Shown in pieces: positions 36,043 through 43,996 of a stretch of 64,000 nucleotides of DNA. Below the pieces are notes generated by a model. It worked only from the letters and a program-made list of their open reading frames with translations, did no database searches and was not told the origin of the DNA. The position numbers and the translations under genes are program-made. Within the stretch, counting starts at the first letter, position 1; every line of letters starts with the position of its first letter. Origin of the DNA: Robiginitomaculum sp. (GTDB lineage: Bacteria > Pseudomonadota > Alphaproteobacteria > Caulobacterales > Maricaulaceae); contig JAUZSF010000026.1 of NCBI GenBank assembly GCA_030949705.1, positions 169,244-233,243 of the forward strand, read 5' to 3'.

Positions 36043-36668
36043 GCGAGCGTCGCAACGCCGGCCAGTTTCCAGTTTGGGTCACGGGAACGAACTTCGCGAA
36101 CAAAAGTCCATTCTTCGGTGGTTTTGGCATTTTGAACCTGGATCTCATCTGGATCGTCTTCACTGACCTCGCGGGTGGAAATTTCGGCCGCAAACTCAAC
36201 CACAATTCTGGCCGTTTTGTTTTCCAGGGCCGCCTCTTTGATTTCGGCCTTGATGATCCGGATGATTTCTGTATCCAGATGGGTGCCTTTTTCCTTTCTG
36301 GCATCAATGGCTTCGGCATATCGTGTATAAACATCGTTTTGCAACAAGGCTTTGAGGGTTTTTTTATCCCCCCGGGAATAGGCCTCCACGATTTGCTCGT
36401 AAGCTATTTTTGCACCTTCCAGAAAGTGTTTTGGATCAAACTGGTTATCTGCAGCGTTAATGGCCTCCAACCCGGCTGCCGCTGGGCCGGTATAGGCCGG
36501 ACGTAAAGGCGTGACGGTGGATGATTTGGAAGTGCCCTGGGCGGTCGGCCCCAGCCGGGCAGGCTTTGGCGGCGGCGGCGCGCCGACATCTTTGCCCAAC
36601 ACATTATAAAGCTTGATGAGAACAAAGCCGGCAATCGCCGCAAAAATCAGAATCTGCATCAAAACCAT
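36039..36668 (-). CDS. Tim44/TimA-domain membrane protein
   Basis: A protein of about 209 residues with an N-terminal helix (MQILIFAAIAGFVLIKLYNVLG) and a proline-rich linker, then a Tim44-like NTF2-fold domain (AYSRGDKKTLKALL; the EIISTREVSEDDPDEIQV region; EEWTFVREVRSRDPNWKL). This is the bacterial relative of mitochondrial import component Tim44; its partner in bacteria is not certain. The ATG at 36668 has AGGACAGG just upstream and starts right before the helix; ATG at 36659 is possible. It is divergent from secB and coupled to mltA. Confidence 0.88.
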   Translation of the reverse strand: MVLMQILIFAAIAGFVLIKLYNVLGKDVGAPPPPKPARLGPTAQGTSKSSTVTPLRPAYTGPAAAGLEAINAADNQFDPKHFLEGAKIAYEQIVEAYSRGDKKTLKALLQNDVYTRYAEAIDARKEKGTHLDTEIIRIIKAEIKEAALENKTARIVVEFAAEISTREVSEDDPDEIQVQNAKTTEEWTFVREVRSRDPNWKLAGVATLA

Positions 36669-36793
36669 TTTCCTGTCCTGTTTGATATGGCCCCAGTATA
36701 ATGGGTTTTGGTCAAGGAAGTCAGCCCGAACCTTGCCGCAAATCACACCACGTGTTAGCAGCCCGCACACTTGATTATACATGAGTTTGAAAA

Positions 36794-37321
36794 ATGAGCG
36801 AAGACACACAAACCCCCGAAGCTACAGATCAGGCCGACCAAGGGCCTCAATTGCGGCTGTTGACGCAATACATAAAAGACCTTTCCTTTGAAAACCCTAA
36901 TGCCCCGGCCAGTCTGCAGGCCGGTCAAACCCCAGCCATTGAGATGGAAATTGGCGTTGGCGTACAATCTGCACAGGAAGATATTTACGAAGTCACCCTG
37001 TCGATCACCATCAAGGCCACCCGCGATAACGCAACGGTGTTTTTGCTGGAACTGGTTTATTGTGGCCTGTTTGCAGTTCAGGGCATTCCGGAAGACAATC
37101 TGGGCCCGGTGCTGCATATCGAGTGCACGCGCCTGCTCTTTCCGTTCGCGCGCCGCATTGTTTCTGATCTTACCCAGGATGGCGGCTTCCCGGCCCTGCC
37201 TTTGGAGCTGATTGATTTTGCAGCCGTATATCGGGCAGGTCTGGAACAGCGCGCCGCCCAGGAAGGGGCTTTACAGGCCAATGGCGACGGCACAGGCGAT
37301 GATGCCACTGGCAATGCCTAG
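36794..37321 (+). CDS. secB: Protein-export chaperone SecB
   Basis: A 175-residue homotetrameric chaperone that keeps preproteins unfolded and hands them to SecA. It has the characteristic core with LRLLTQYIKDLSFENPNAP, IYEVTLSITIKAT, GLFAVQGIPED and LFPFARRIVSDLTQDGGFP. The acidic, disordered ends are typical. It lies divergent from the Tim44-like gene and convergent with dnaQ, as in the standard alphaproteobacterial origin region. Confidence 0.97.
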   Translation: MSEDTQTPEATDQADQGPQLRLLTQYIKDLSFENPNAPASLQAGQTPAIEMEIGVGVQSAQEDIYEVTLSITIKATRDNATVFLLELVYCGLFAVQGIPEDNLGPVLHIECTRLLFPFARRIVSDLTQDGGFPALPLELIDFAAVYRAGLEQRAAQEGALQANGDGTGDDATGNA

Positions 37322-37336
37322 GTCTGAAACCAACGG

Positions 37337-38026
37337 TTAAAGATATTTATTCCAGAGCGGTTTGCCGCCAATCTCGTTCAGAAATTTAAGGTGCTCTTCG
37401 CGTTGTTCTTTGGTGAGCGGTGCGGTGTGTGCCTTGATTTCTGAACGGAGAATGGGGATCTGTCCGTTCTTGGCGTTGGAACGAGGGCGTTGATCCAGAT
37501 CCAAGCGCCGTTCACGCCCCCCATTAAGCTCCAGATAAACCTCGGCCAGCAGTTTGGCGTCCAGCAAAGCGCCGTGCAGCGCCCGCTCCGACAGACTGAC
37601 GGAAAAGCGTTTGCACAAGGCATCCAGTGAATTATAAGCCCCCGGAAATTTTTTGCGGGCAATTACCAATGTGTCGATAAATCGTTTGTCCTCAAAGGGT
37701 TGACGGTCGAGTTTGGTCAGCTCCACATTCAAAAAGTCGCGGTCAAACCGGGCATTATGGGCAACCATTTTACTATCACCGACAAATTCTAGAAAATCTT
37801 CAACGATTTCTGCAAACAGGGGTTTGTCGGCCAGAAATTCGGTGGTCAGGCCGGTAATTTTGACGACCTCTTCGGGAACCTCGCGTTCCGGGTTTACATA
37901 ACGGCGAAATGTTTTGCCGGTGGGAAGAAGGTCGATCACCTCTACACAGCCGATTTCGGTGATCCGGTCGCCCTTGAAGGGCTTTAAGCCTGTGGTTTCG
38001 GTATCAAATACGATCTCTCGTGACAT
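37337..38026 (-). CDS. dnaQ: DNA polymerase III epsilon subunit
   Basis: A 229-residue 3'-5' proofreading exonuclease. ExoI is IVFDTETTGL, the second acidic site VAHNARFDRDFLN, and ExoIII the LHGALLDAKLLAEVYLEL motif with the catalytic His and Asp. The protein is cytosolic and works with the DnaE alpha subunit. It is downstream of coaE with a 37-base gap and is the last gene in the ppsR-maf-aroE-coaE-dnaQ run that reads away from the origin. Confidence 0.97.
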   Translation of the reverse strand: MSREIVFDTETTGLKPFKGDRITEIGCVEVIDLLPTGKTFRRYVNPEREVPEEVVKITGLTTEFLADKPLFAEIVEDFLEFVGDSKMVAHNARFDRDFLNVELTKLDRQPFEDKRFIDTLVIARKKFPGAYNSLDALCKRFSVSLSERALHGALLDAKLLAEVYLELNGGRERRLDLDQRPRSNAKNGQIPILRSEIKAHTAPLTKEQREEHLKFLNEIGGKPLWNKYL

Positions 38027-38063
38027 TCGGGCCTTTCAAGACCAGCCTTGGCCGGTCGGGGGT

Positions 38064-38651
38064 TCAGGTTTTTAATTGGCGCAGTATGCTTTGCACCTGC
38101 TGGGCCGCATCTTCAAGACCCTTTGAAGTGTTAATTACAAAATCTGCGTGACGGCGCTTTTCTTCATCAGGCATTTGACGCGATAAAAAGTGCTCAAAGC
38201 GGGCCTCTGTCATGCCGGGGCGCGCCAGCACACGACGTTTTTGCTCTTCCGGAGACGTACTGACCACAATAATTTTATCGACTTTGCTTTCACCACCGGT
38301 TTCAAATAATAGCGGGATATCAAAGAGCACAAAGGCTTCATTTCGATTCTTGGCCGCTTGTAACCAGTCAGCCCGCACCCTGGCAATGGCTGGATGAACA
38401 ATGCTTTCCAAAGCTGAAAGAGCATCCTTGTGCCCCCGGACCAGTTCGGCAAGCACGCTGCGGTCTATTTTTCCATTCTGTTTTGCCACTGGAAACACCT
38501 GCGCGATTTTATCGATAAGTTCCTGATCTTCCTCGTATAACTGATGAATGACTGCATCCACATCAAAAACAGGCACCCCCTCTTTGGCAAAAAGGTCGGC
38601 GGTGGTGCTTTTGCCCATGCCAATAGATCCCGTTAGGCCCAAAATGATCAT
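38064..38651 (-). CDS. coaE: Dephospho-CoA kinase
   Basis: A 195-residue P-loop kinase for the last step of coenzyme A synthesis. The Walker A-like GLTGSIGMGKSTTADLFAKEG begins the protein; DVDAVIHQLY, the lid segment RVLARPGMTEARFEHFLSRQMPDEEK and the NTSKGLEDAAQQV end are typical. Its ATG overlaps the aroE stop by four bases, showing tight coupling. Confidence 0.97.
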   Translation of the reverse strand: MIILGLTGSIGMGKSTTADLFAKEGVPVFDVDAVIHQLYEEDQELIDKIAQVFPVAKQNGKIDRSVLAELVRGHKDALSALESIVHPAIARVRADWLQAAKNRNEAFVLFDIPLLFETGGESKVDKIIVVSTSPEEQKRRVLARPGMTEARFEHFLSRQMPDEEKRRHADFVINTSKGLEDAAQQVQSILRQLKT

Positions 38652-39505
38652 GGTTGTACCTCTAGGGTTTTTACCAGGATCGCCTTTACCCCTTCATCTG
38701 CTGGTGGTGGCACCCCAAAGAATGCCTCAAACGAGGGTCGCGCCTGTCCGATCAGCATATCCAGCCCATTTAATACCCCATAGCCAGCAGTGTTGGCGGC
38801 GGCCAGCAATGGCGTTTCCAATGGCGTGTAGATCAGGTCATAGACCAACGCATCCGGGGCCAGGCCTTCGCAGCGCAAATCCAGTGCAGGCTTTCCTGCC
38901 ATGCCTGCGGCGCTGGCATTGACCAGCAGATCGGCCCCGCGCAAAGCGTTCTGGCGATCTGACCACGGCAGTGCCAGCACCGGTTTGCCAAAGGCCTTGG
39001 CCAATGCCTGTGCCTTTGCATCGGTACGGTTTAGCAAAATAATTTTATACGGTCTTAGTTTTAGCGCTCCGATCAGGGCCGCGCGCGCGGCCCCGCCGGC
39101 ACCAATGATTATAATTGTGCTGGCTTCCCACCCCTTTGATCCCCGCGCCTTGATCAGAGGACCGGTAAAACCTTCGATATCGGTGTTGTGTGCCCATAAT
39201 TTACCTTTGCGCCGGATCAACAAATTGGCGGCACCGGCTTTTTTAGCTTCCGTGCTGGCATCTGACGCCAGGGCCAGTGCGGCTTGTTTGTGGGGCAGAG
39301 TAATATTCATACCCATAAAATTACGGTCTTTAAAACAATTGGTTACATCGACATTGAACCTGTCGGCTTTGATCATAACCCGGTTATAATGGGCCTGAAG
39401 ACCCAATGCCTTGATCCAGTAATTGTGCAAAAGCGGTGATAAGGAATGATCAATGGGGTCTCCAATGACACAAGCCGTTTTGATCTGGGCGTTCGTTGAT
39501 GTCAT
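38648..39505 (-). CDS. aroE: Shikimate dehydrogenase
   Basis: A 285-residue NADP-dependent enzyme of the shikimate pathway. The substrate motif CVIGDPIDHSLSPLLHN, the catalytic Lys in NITLPHKQAAL, the nucleotide motif GAGGAARAALIG and the conserved GLDMLIGQA are in order. ATG overlaps the maf stop by four bases. The gene order ppsR-maf-aroE-coaE-dnaQ is conserved across Alphaproteobacteria next to the origin. Confidence 0.97.
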   Translation of the reverse strand: MTSTNAQIKTACVIGDPIDHSLSPLLHNYWIKALGLQAHYNRVMIKADRFNVDVTNCFKDRNFMGMNITLPHKQAALALASDASTEAKKAGAANLLIRRKGKLWAHNTDIEGFTGPLIKARGSKGWEASTIIIIGAGGAARAALIGALKLRPYKIILLNRTDAKAQALAKAFGKPVLALPWSDRQNALRGADLLVNASAAGMAGKPALDLRCEGLAPDALVYDLIYTPLETPLLAAANTAGYGVLNGLDMLIGQARPSFEAFFGVPPPADEGVKAILVKTLEVQP

Positions 39506-40110
39506 GGCAAAATAATTTCCCGGCGGCGCAATTCTTTTAAGAGCGGCAATAAAGACAGGCCGAGTATGGAAAAATGATCTCCCTCTATACGCTCAAACAA
39601 GGTAATGCCCAGACCTTCGATTTCATAACAGCCTACGCTGGCCAAAATGCCGGTTCCGGCGCGTCGCAAATAAGCATCTATGGCGGCATCGCTTAAGCTT
39701 CGCATATGCATATGAGCGCGGCTTTGGTGTTGCCAGATGGTTTTGCCCTCTTGCACCAAGACCAGCGCACCCACCAGATCATGGCATTGACCGGACAGGG
39801 TTTGCAGGCGGTCTTTTGCCTCTTCCAGAGTATTGACCTTGTCATATTGCCGGTTTTGAAATTCCAGTATTTGGTCAGCACCCAGGATCAACCGATCATC
39901 ATGGGCCGAGACCTGCAAGGCTTTTTCCTTTGCCAACAAGGTGCTCATGTCCTTGGCATCAAGACCATGATTATCCGCCTTGAGGCGATTTTCATCTACA
40001 GGGGAAGGACAAACATCAAAAACGATACCGGCATTTTTCAAAATGGTTTGGCGAATAGCGCTTGCCGAAGCCAAAACCAATGCGGGTTTTTGCTTTTCTT
40101 CAATGCTCAT
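39502..40110 (-). CDS. maf: Maf-like nucleotide pyrophosphatase
   Basis: A 202-residue Maf/Ham1-fold pyrophosphatase, cleaving non-canonical or modified nucleoside triphosphates; in some bacteria Maf also inhibits septation. It begins ALVLASASAIRQTIL, with the catalytic acidic loop VDENRLK and the GADQILEF motif (the D-Q of subgroups acting on m7GTP/UTP-like substrates) followed by the GTGILASVGCYEIEGLG segment. The ATG at 40110 was chosen because family members begin here. The stop of ppsR overlaps its first codons. Confidence 0.92.
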   Translation of the reverse strand: MSIEEKQKPALVLASASAIRQTILKNAGIVFDVCPSPVDENRLKADNHGLDAKDMSTLLAKEKALQVSAHDDRLILGADQILEFQNRQYDKVNTLEEAKDRLQTLSGQCHDLVGALVLVQEGKTIWQHQSRAHMHMRSLSDAAIDAYLRRAGTGILASVGCYEIEGLGITLFERIEGDHFSILGLSLLPLLKELRRREIILP

Positions 40111-40957
40111 TACCCAGGCTTTCGTTTTTTTGCGCCGCCAGCAAAGACATGATTTTGGCTGAAGTTTCTTCGATGGATCGCCGGGTGACATCAATTACCG
40201 GCCAGTGATGCCGGGCAAACAGCCGTTTGGCGTGTATGATCTCGTCGCGCACCGCGTCTTCATTGATATAATCGCTGGGGCGGTGCTCGTTCAGACTAAG
40301 CAAACGATTTCGCCGAATCTGTACCAATCGCCGGGGACTGATGGTCAGACCAACAATCAAGGGCTTGTTGGTGGTTTCGGTCAATGATTTTTGCAGCTCT
40401 GCCTTGCCCACAATGGGCACATTGGCCGCCTTAATCCCGCGATTGGCCAGATACACACAGGTCGGGGTTTTTGAAGTGCGACTAACCCCGAGCAGAATCA
40501 CATCGGCCTGGCTGATCCGCTCGGGAGACAAGCCATCATCATGAGCCATGGCAAAGTTCAATGCATTGATTCTATGATGATATTCTTCATCCTGTATATG
40601 TTGTGCGCCGGTTTCATGACTGACCGGCGTACCCAGATACTGGCTAAGGGTATGCAGGGTTGGCCCCAGGACATCGATACAGGGAAAATCGTGCTTTTCA
40701 CAAAAACTGACCAGCCGTTTGCGCTGCGCCACATTGGCCATGGTATACATCACCACCCCGGGGGCGGCGCTGATTTCCTCCAGCGCCATTTCCAACTGTT
40801 TTTCAGAACGGGTCAACACGTGGATATGCTCGATCGGGATCAACATACGAAATTGTGCGCTGGCGGCTCGCATAATACCCGCCAGCGTTTCACCCGTTGC
40901 GTCTGAGACCAGATGCACATGAACATAATATCCCGGTTGTGTGCCTCGTTCACCCAA
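40100..40957 (-). CDS. Pyruvate, phosphate dikinase / PEP synthase regulatory protein (DUF299)
   Basis: A 285-residue bifunctional kinase/pyrophosphorylase that inactivates or reactivates PPDK or PEP synthase by threonine phosphorylation. The N-terminal HLVSDATGETL and the P-loop VILLGVSRTSKTPTCVYLANRG are diagnostic. A TTG at 40957 is the start: a full AGGAGG Shine-Dalgarno (plus 40963-40968) lies five bases before it. In Caulobacter the homologue marks one side of the chromosomal origin, hemE the other, as here. A CtrA-type site lies about ten bases upstream of the Shine-Dalgarno. Confidence 0.93.
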   Translation of the reverse strand: MGERGTQPGYYVHVHLVSDATGETLAGIMRAASAQFRMLIPIEHIHVLTRSEKQLEMALEEISAAPGVVMYTMANVAQRKRLVSFCEKHDFPCIDVLGPTLHTLSQYLGTPVSHETGAQHIQDEEYHHRINALNFAMAHDDGLSPERISQADVILLGVSRTSKTPTCVYLANRGIKAANVPIVGKAELQKSLTETTNKPLIVGLTISPRRLVQIRRNRLLSLNEHRPSDYINEDAVRDEIIHAKRLFARHHWPVIDVTRRSIEETSAKIMSLLAAQKNESLGNEH

Positions 40958-40978
40958 GCCGCCCTCCTCTGGAATTCG

Positions 40979-40993
40979 TTAATAAAGTGTTAA
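40979..40993 (+). promoter_or_regulatory. CtrA-type binding site in oriC
   Basis: TTAA-TAAAGTG-TTAA, an exact TTAA-N7-TTAA, the consensus of the cell-cycle regulator CtrA, which represses initiation at the Caulobacter origin. It is also just upstream of the ppsR ribosome-binding site. A partial copy (TTAA-N7-TTTT) lies at 41057-41071. Confidence 0.7.
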
Positions 40994-41067
40994 TAAGTTT
41001 GGCTATCTTCGCCGACTTGGTAGTGCTTGATGGTATTACCGTATTTTGACTGTATTTTAAGGCAAGG

Positions 41068-41076
41068 TTTTTCACA
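41068..41076 (+). promoter_or_regulatory. DnaA box (TTTTTCACA)
   Basis: Matches TTWTNCACA. It overlaps the partial CtrA-type site at 41057-41071, as CtrA and DnaA sites overlap in the Caulobacter origin. Confidence 0.55.
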
Positions 41077-41108
41077 CTTTTCCCTGTCTTTCCCATTTTT
41101 GTTGAGAA

Positions 41109-41117
41109 TGTGGATAA
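41109..41117 (-). promoter_or_regulatory. Perfect DnaA box (TTATCCACA on the minus strand)
   Basis: TGTGGATAA on the plus strand is the exact reverse complement of the high-affinity DnaA box. It is followed by the AT-richest part of the interval. Confidence 0.8.
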
Positions 41118-41270
41118 ATCTGAATTTTATGATTTTTTCTTGGCAGATTTTACATATATCTTTTTGTATTTTAATGAATATTTCCTTTCATCCAATATTT
41201 TTTATGCGTGGTTTTTCCGGTATTTGATGTTCATAAATCTCTTTTTCCACCTGTAAATTTATGTTCTGAC

Positions 41271-41279
41271 TGTGAATAA
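41271..41279 (-). promoter_or_regulatory. DnaA box (TTATTCACA on the minus strand)
   Basis: TGTGAATAA on the plus strand matches TTWTNCACA. Fourteen bases on, GGCTGT-TC-ACAGCC (41293-41306) forms a palindrome that contains a weaker CTGTTCACA box. Confidence 0.6.
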
Positions 41280-41349
41280 CAGGTTTTGTCACGGCTGTTC
41301 ACAGCCTAAAAACAATCACAATAAAAATATAAAGATAATTGGAAAAAGT

Positions 41350-42393
41350 ATGGCCATGGGTATTGCGGTAAAACCAATTTTACAAACGCTGGCGGGGCAA
41401 ACCAGCACGGTGCCTCCGGTTTGGATTATGCGTCAGGCCGGGCGATATCTTCCCGAGTACAGGGCCTTGCGAAAAGGCGCTGCCTCTTTTGTGGAATTTT
41501 GTTTAAACCCGCAAATGGCCAGCGAAGCTACCTTGCAACCCATATCCCGATTTAATCTGGATGCGGCCATTGTTTTTGCCGACATCCTTCTCATTCCCTA
41601 TGCCATGGACCGCGATGTGCATTTTGTTGCCGGTGAGGGTCCAAAAATGCGCCCCTTAGATCGCCAAGAGCCGTTATCGCAACTGGAAAAAGCCTGGTCT
41701 TTGGGAAAAGTCGATGCCATCGGCGAAACCCTGCAAAGGGTGCGCGCTAAATTGCCGGAAAACGTAACCCTGATCGGCTTTGCCGGGGCCCCCTGGACCG
41801 TGGCCACCTATATGGTGGAAGGCGGCGGCTCAAAAGACAAATGGCAATCGCGGGTATGGGCCTGGCAGGAACCAGCGCAATTTGATGCCCTGTTGGATAT
41901 CCTGACCGAAGCCAGCATCGAATATCTGCACATGCAGGCCAAGGCCGGGGCAGAGGTGTTAAAACTTTTTGAATCCTGGGCCGAGGGCCTGCCGGAGCCG
42001 TTTTTTGATCGCTTTATCATTCGCCCGGCCAGAAATATCGTAACGGGTCTGCGAAAACGCGGCGTGGATCTGCCGATCATTGGCTTTCCCCGGGGCTGTG
42101 GCATATTGGCTGCTCGCTATGCGAAAAAGACCGGGATAACCGCCATTGCGCTGGATCAGGCCCAAGACGGCCAATGGTTTAATGATCATCTGGACCCAAC
42201 CATGGTGGTACAGGGAAACCTGGATCCGGCGGTATTACGGGTCGGCGGGACTGCATTGCAAAGCGAAGTGGCACGGATAAAACAAAGTTTTGCCGGGCGG
42301 CCCCATATTTTTAACCTGGGTCATGGAATTACCCCGGATACGCCGCCCGAAAACGTAAAATTATTGATTGATCTGGTTAAAAACACCTCATGA
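41350..42393 (+). CDS. hemE: Uroporphyrinogen decarboxylase
   Basis: A 347-residue cytosolic enzyme converting uroporphyrinogen III to coproporphyrinogen III in haem synthesis. Signatures are PPVWIMRQAGRYLPEY, FADILLIPYAM, GFAGAPWTVATYMVEG, GFPRGCG and FNLGHGITPDTPPENV. The ATG at 41350 was chosen: GGAAAA lies a few bases before it and the earlier in-frame codons run through origin-like sequence. It overlaps hemH by ATGA and starts the hemE-hemH-hemJ operon. Confidence 0.97.
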   Translation: MAMGIAVKPILQTLAGQTSTVPPVWIMRQAGRYLPEYRALRKGAASFVEFCLNPQMASEATLQPISRFNLDAAIVFADILLIPYAMDRDVHFVAGEGPKMRPLDRQEPLSQLEKAWSLGKVDAIGETLQRVRAKLPENVTLIGFAGAPWTVATYMVEGGGSKDKWQSRVWAWQEPAQFDALLDILTEASIEYLHMQAKAGAEVLKLFESWAEGLPEPFFDRFIIRPARNIVTGLRKRGVDLPIIGFPRGCGILAARYAKKTGITAIALDQAQDGQWFNDHLDPTMVVQGNLDPAVLRVGGTALQSEVARIKQSFAGRPHIFNLGHGITPDTPPENVKLLIDLVKNTS

Positions 42394-43358
42394 GCGAAAA
42401 GATAGCGGTTGTGCTGTTTAATATGGGCGGGCCGGATAGTCTGCAGGCAGTGCGCCCGTTTTTACGCAATTTGTTTGCCGATAGAGCCATTATCAATATG
42501 CCCAATCCGTTTCGTTACCTGTTGGCAGAAATGATCAGCCGGGGGCGGGAAAAAGAGGCACAGAAAAACTATGCTCATATGGGTGGTAAATCTCCGATCG
42601 TAGACGAAAGTGAAAAACAGGCCAGTGCGGTGGAAGCCTATCTGGGGGAACACTTTCCAAAAGCGAAGATAAAATGCTTTGTTGCCATGCGCTATTGGGC
42701 ACCGCGAATTGATTTCGTACAGGACCAGATCAAAAATTGGGGAGCAGATAAAACGGTGTTAATGCCCCTCTACCCACAGTTTTCCACCACCACGACGGGG
42801 ACGTTTTTTACCGCCTGGGATAAACATAAAAAACTAAATAACTGCATTAAAATAATATCATACGAAGATAATAATGATTTTATTTCTGCCCATGTGAGCA
42901 AAATTATATCGACGTATGAGGCCAAGGGATCGCCCAAAAATCTGCGCCTGATCATGTCGGCTCATGGCTTACCGGAAAAAATCATTGAGGCCGGGGATCC
43001 TTATCAGCAGCAGATAGAAAAAACCTGTGCTGCCATTGCCAAAGCACTGCCACGACCGTTGCAGGACATGCAAATCGCCTATCAAAGCCGGGTGGGTCCC
43101 TTGCAATGGATTGGACCGGCCACGCTGGACGAGATCAAACGGGCCGCCAGTGATAAAAAAGCGGTGATGATTGTGCCGGTCGCTTTTGTGTCAGAGCATG
43201 TGGAAACCCTGGTGGAACTGGATATAGACTACCGGCAACAGGCAGAGACTATGGGCGTTAAAACCTATATCCGCGTCCCGACATTGGGTGTAGAGCCGGA
43301 TTATGTTCGTGCCTTGGGGGAATTGGTGATTGAAAAGCTGAAGGAAAGCGCCAGATGA
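42390..43358 (+). CDS. hemH: Ferrochelatase
   Basis: A 322-residue enzyme inserting ferrous iron into protoporphyrin IX, at the inner membrane surface. It begins IAVVLFNMGGPDSL; KSPIVDESEKQA, YPQFSTTTTG, the catalytic His in LIMSAHGLPEKII and the acidic region VAFVSEHVETLVELDIDY are diagnostic. ATG overlaps the hemE stop, and the stop overlaps the hemJ start. Local base composition is somewhat more AT-rich than the neighbours (an AAT/AAA-rich segment near 42840-42900). Confidence 0.96.
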   Translation: MSEKIAVVLFNMGGPDSLQAVRPFLRNLFADRAIINMPNPFRYLLAEMISRGREKEAQKNYAHMGGKSPIVDESEKQASAVEAYLGEHFPKAKIKCFVAMRYWAPRIDFVQDQIKNWGADKTVLMPLYPQFSTTTTGTFFTAWDKHKKLNNCIKIISYEDNNDFISAHVSKIISTYEAKGSPKNLRLIMSAHGLPEKIIEAGDPYQQQIEKTCAAIAKALPRPLQDMQIAYQSRVGPLQWIGPATLDEIKRAASDKKAVMIVPVAFVSEHVETLVELDIDYRQQAETMGVKTYIRVPTLGVEPDYVRALGELVIEKLKESAR

Positions 43359-43816
43359 ACTTTATGGCCGAACATTATGATATCTGGCGAGCCGGTCATA
43401 TCCTCAGCGTTATTGGCTGGATGGCCGGGCTTTTATACCTACCGCGCCTTTTCATCTATCATTTCAAGGCCAAAAGAGGCGGCGAGCTGGAGGCCTCTCT
43501 GGTTATCCAGGAACAAAAGTTGCTGCGGATCATTATGAACCCGGCCTTTGTACTGACCTGGGTGTTTGGCATTTTGCTGATTTTTTCCAATGCTGGTCGC
43601 GCCGGGGGGTGGAGCCTTTTTCTGGCCTGGCCATGGATGATCAAATTCACCCTGATTACCATTATGACAGGCCTGCACCATTATTTTGCCCTGATCAGAA
43701 AGCGCTTTGCCGCCGGAGAACGGCCCTTGAGCGAAAAAAAATGGCGATTTATCAACGAAGTTCCCGCGATTTTGGCCATCCTGATAGTTATTACGGCGGT
43801 TGTGTATATTCGCTAA
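43355..43816 (+). CDS. hemJ: Protoporphyrinogen oxidase HemJ
   Basis: A 153-residue four-helix inner-membrane protein of the HemJ (UPF0093) family that oxidises protoporphyrinogen IX. Conserved are the first-helix His in RAGHILSVIGWMAGLLYLPRLF, FVLTWVFGILLI, the Lys in PWMIKFTLI and the WRFINEVPAILAILIVI end. It replaces HemG/HemY, as usual in Alphaproteobacteria. Genetic coupling to hemH is by ATGA. Confidence 0.95.
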   Translation: MNFMAEHYDIWRAGHILSVIGWMAGLLYLPRLFIYHFKAKRGGELEASLVIQEQKLLRIIMNPAFVLTWVFGILLIFSNAGRAGGWSLFLAWPWMIKFTLITIMTGLHHYFALIRKRFAAGERPLSEKKWRFINEVPAILAILIVITAVVYIR

Positions 43817-43848
43817 GGTATTGCACCGCTTGACCTTGCCGCCAACAC

Positions 43849-43864
43849 ATGCTTTTAAAAGCAT
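43849..43864. promoter_or_regulatory. Perfect 16-bp palindrome upstream of rho
   Basis: ATGCTTTTAAAAGCAT is fully symmetric. A -35-like TTGACC begins about 18 bases before it and the palindrome covers the -10 position, so it could be an operator over a rho promoter. The lack of a loop makes it a poor terminator for hemJ. Confidence 0.4.
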
Positions 43865-43996
43865 TCCCAAGAGGTGGCCACGTTTCTGTACGCCACCACA
43901 CACCCAAAACACAGATTATTTTTCCGCCTGAACTGGTACGCCTGTGCGTGTATTTTCAGGAAAATATGGAAAACCTTGCAGGAGCTCCCCCAGACG

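Larger units (their letters stand above)
40958..41349. other. Putative chromosomal origin of replication (oriC)
   Basis: An AT-rich, gene-free interval between ppsR (DUF299) and hemE, the same flanks as the Caulobacter and Rickettsia origins. It holds a perfect DnaA box (41109-41117), two more matches to TTWTNCACA (41068-41076 and 41271-41279), a weaker one (41243-41251), a perfect CtrA-type TTAA-N7-TTAA (40979-40993) and a very AT-rich stretch at about 41120-41230 that could unwind. It is inferred from sites and gene order, without strand-composition data. Confidence 0.82.

Noticed and set aside
41027-41227. A 66-codon frame inside the origin interval
   Set aside because: Made of AT-rich sequence with a Phe/Ile-heavy, low-complexity product; lies over the DnaA box.
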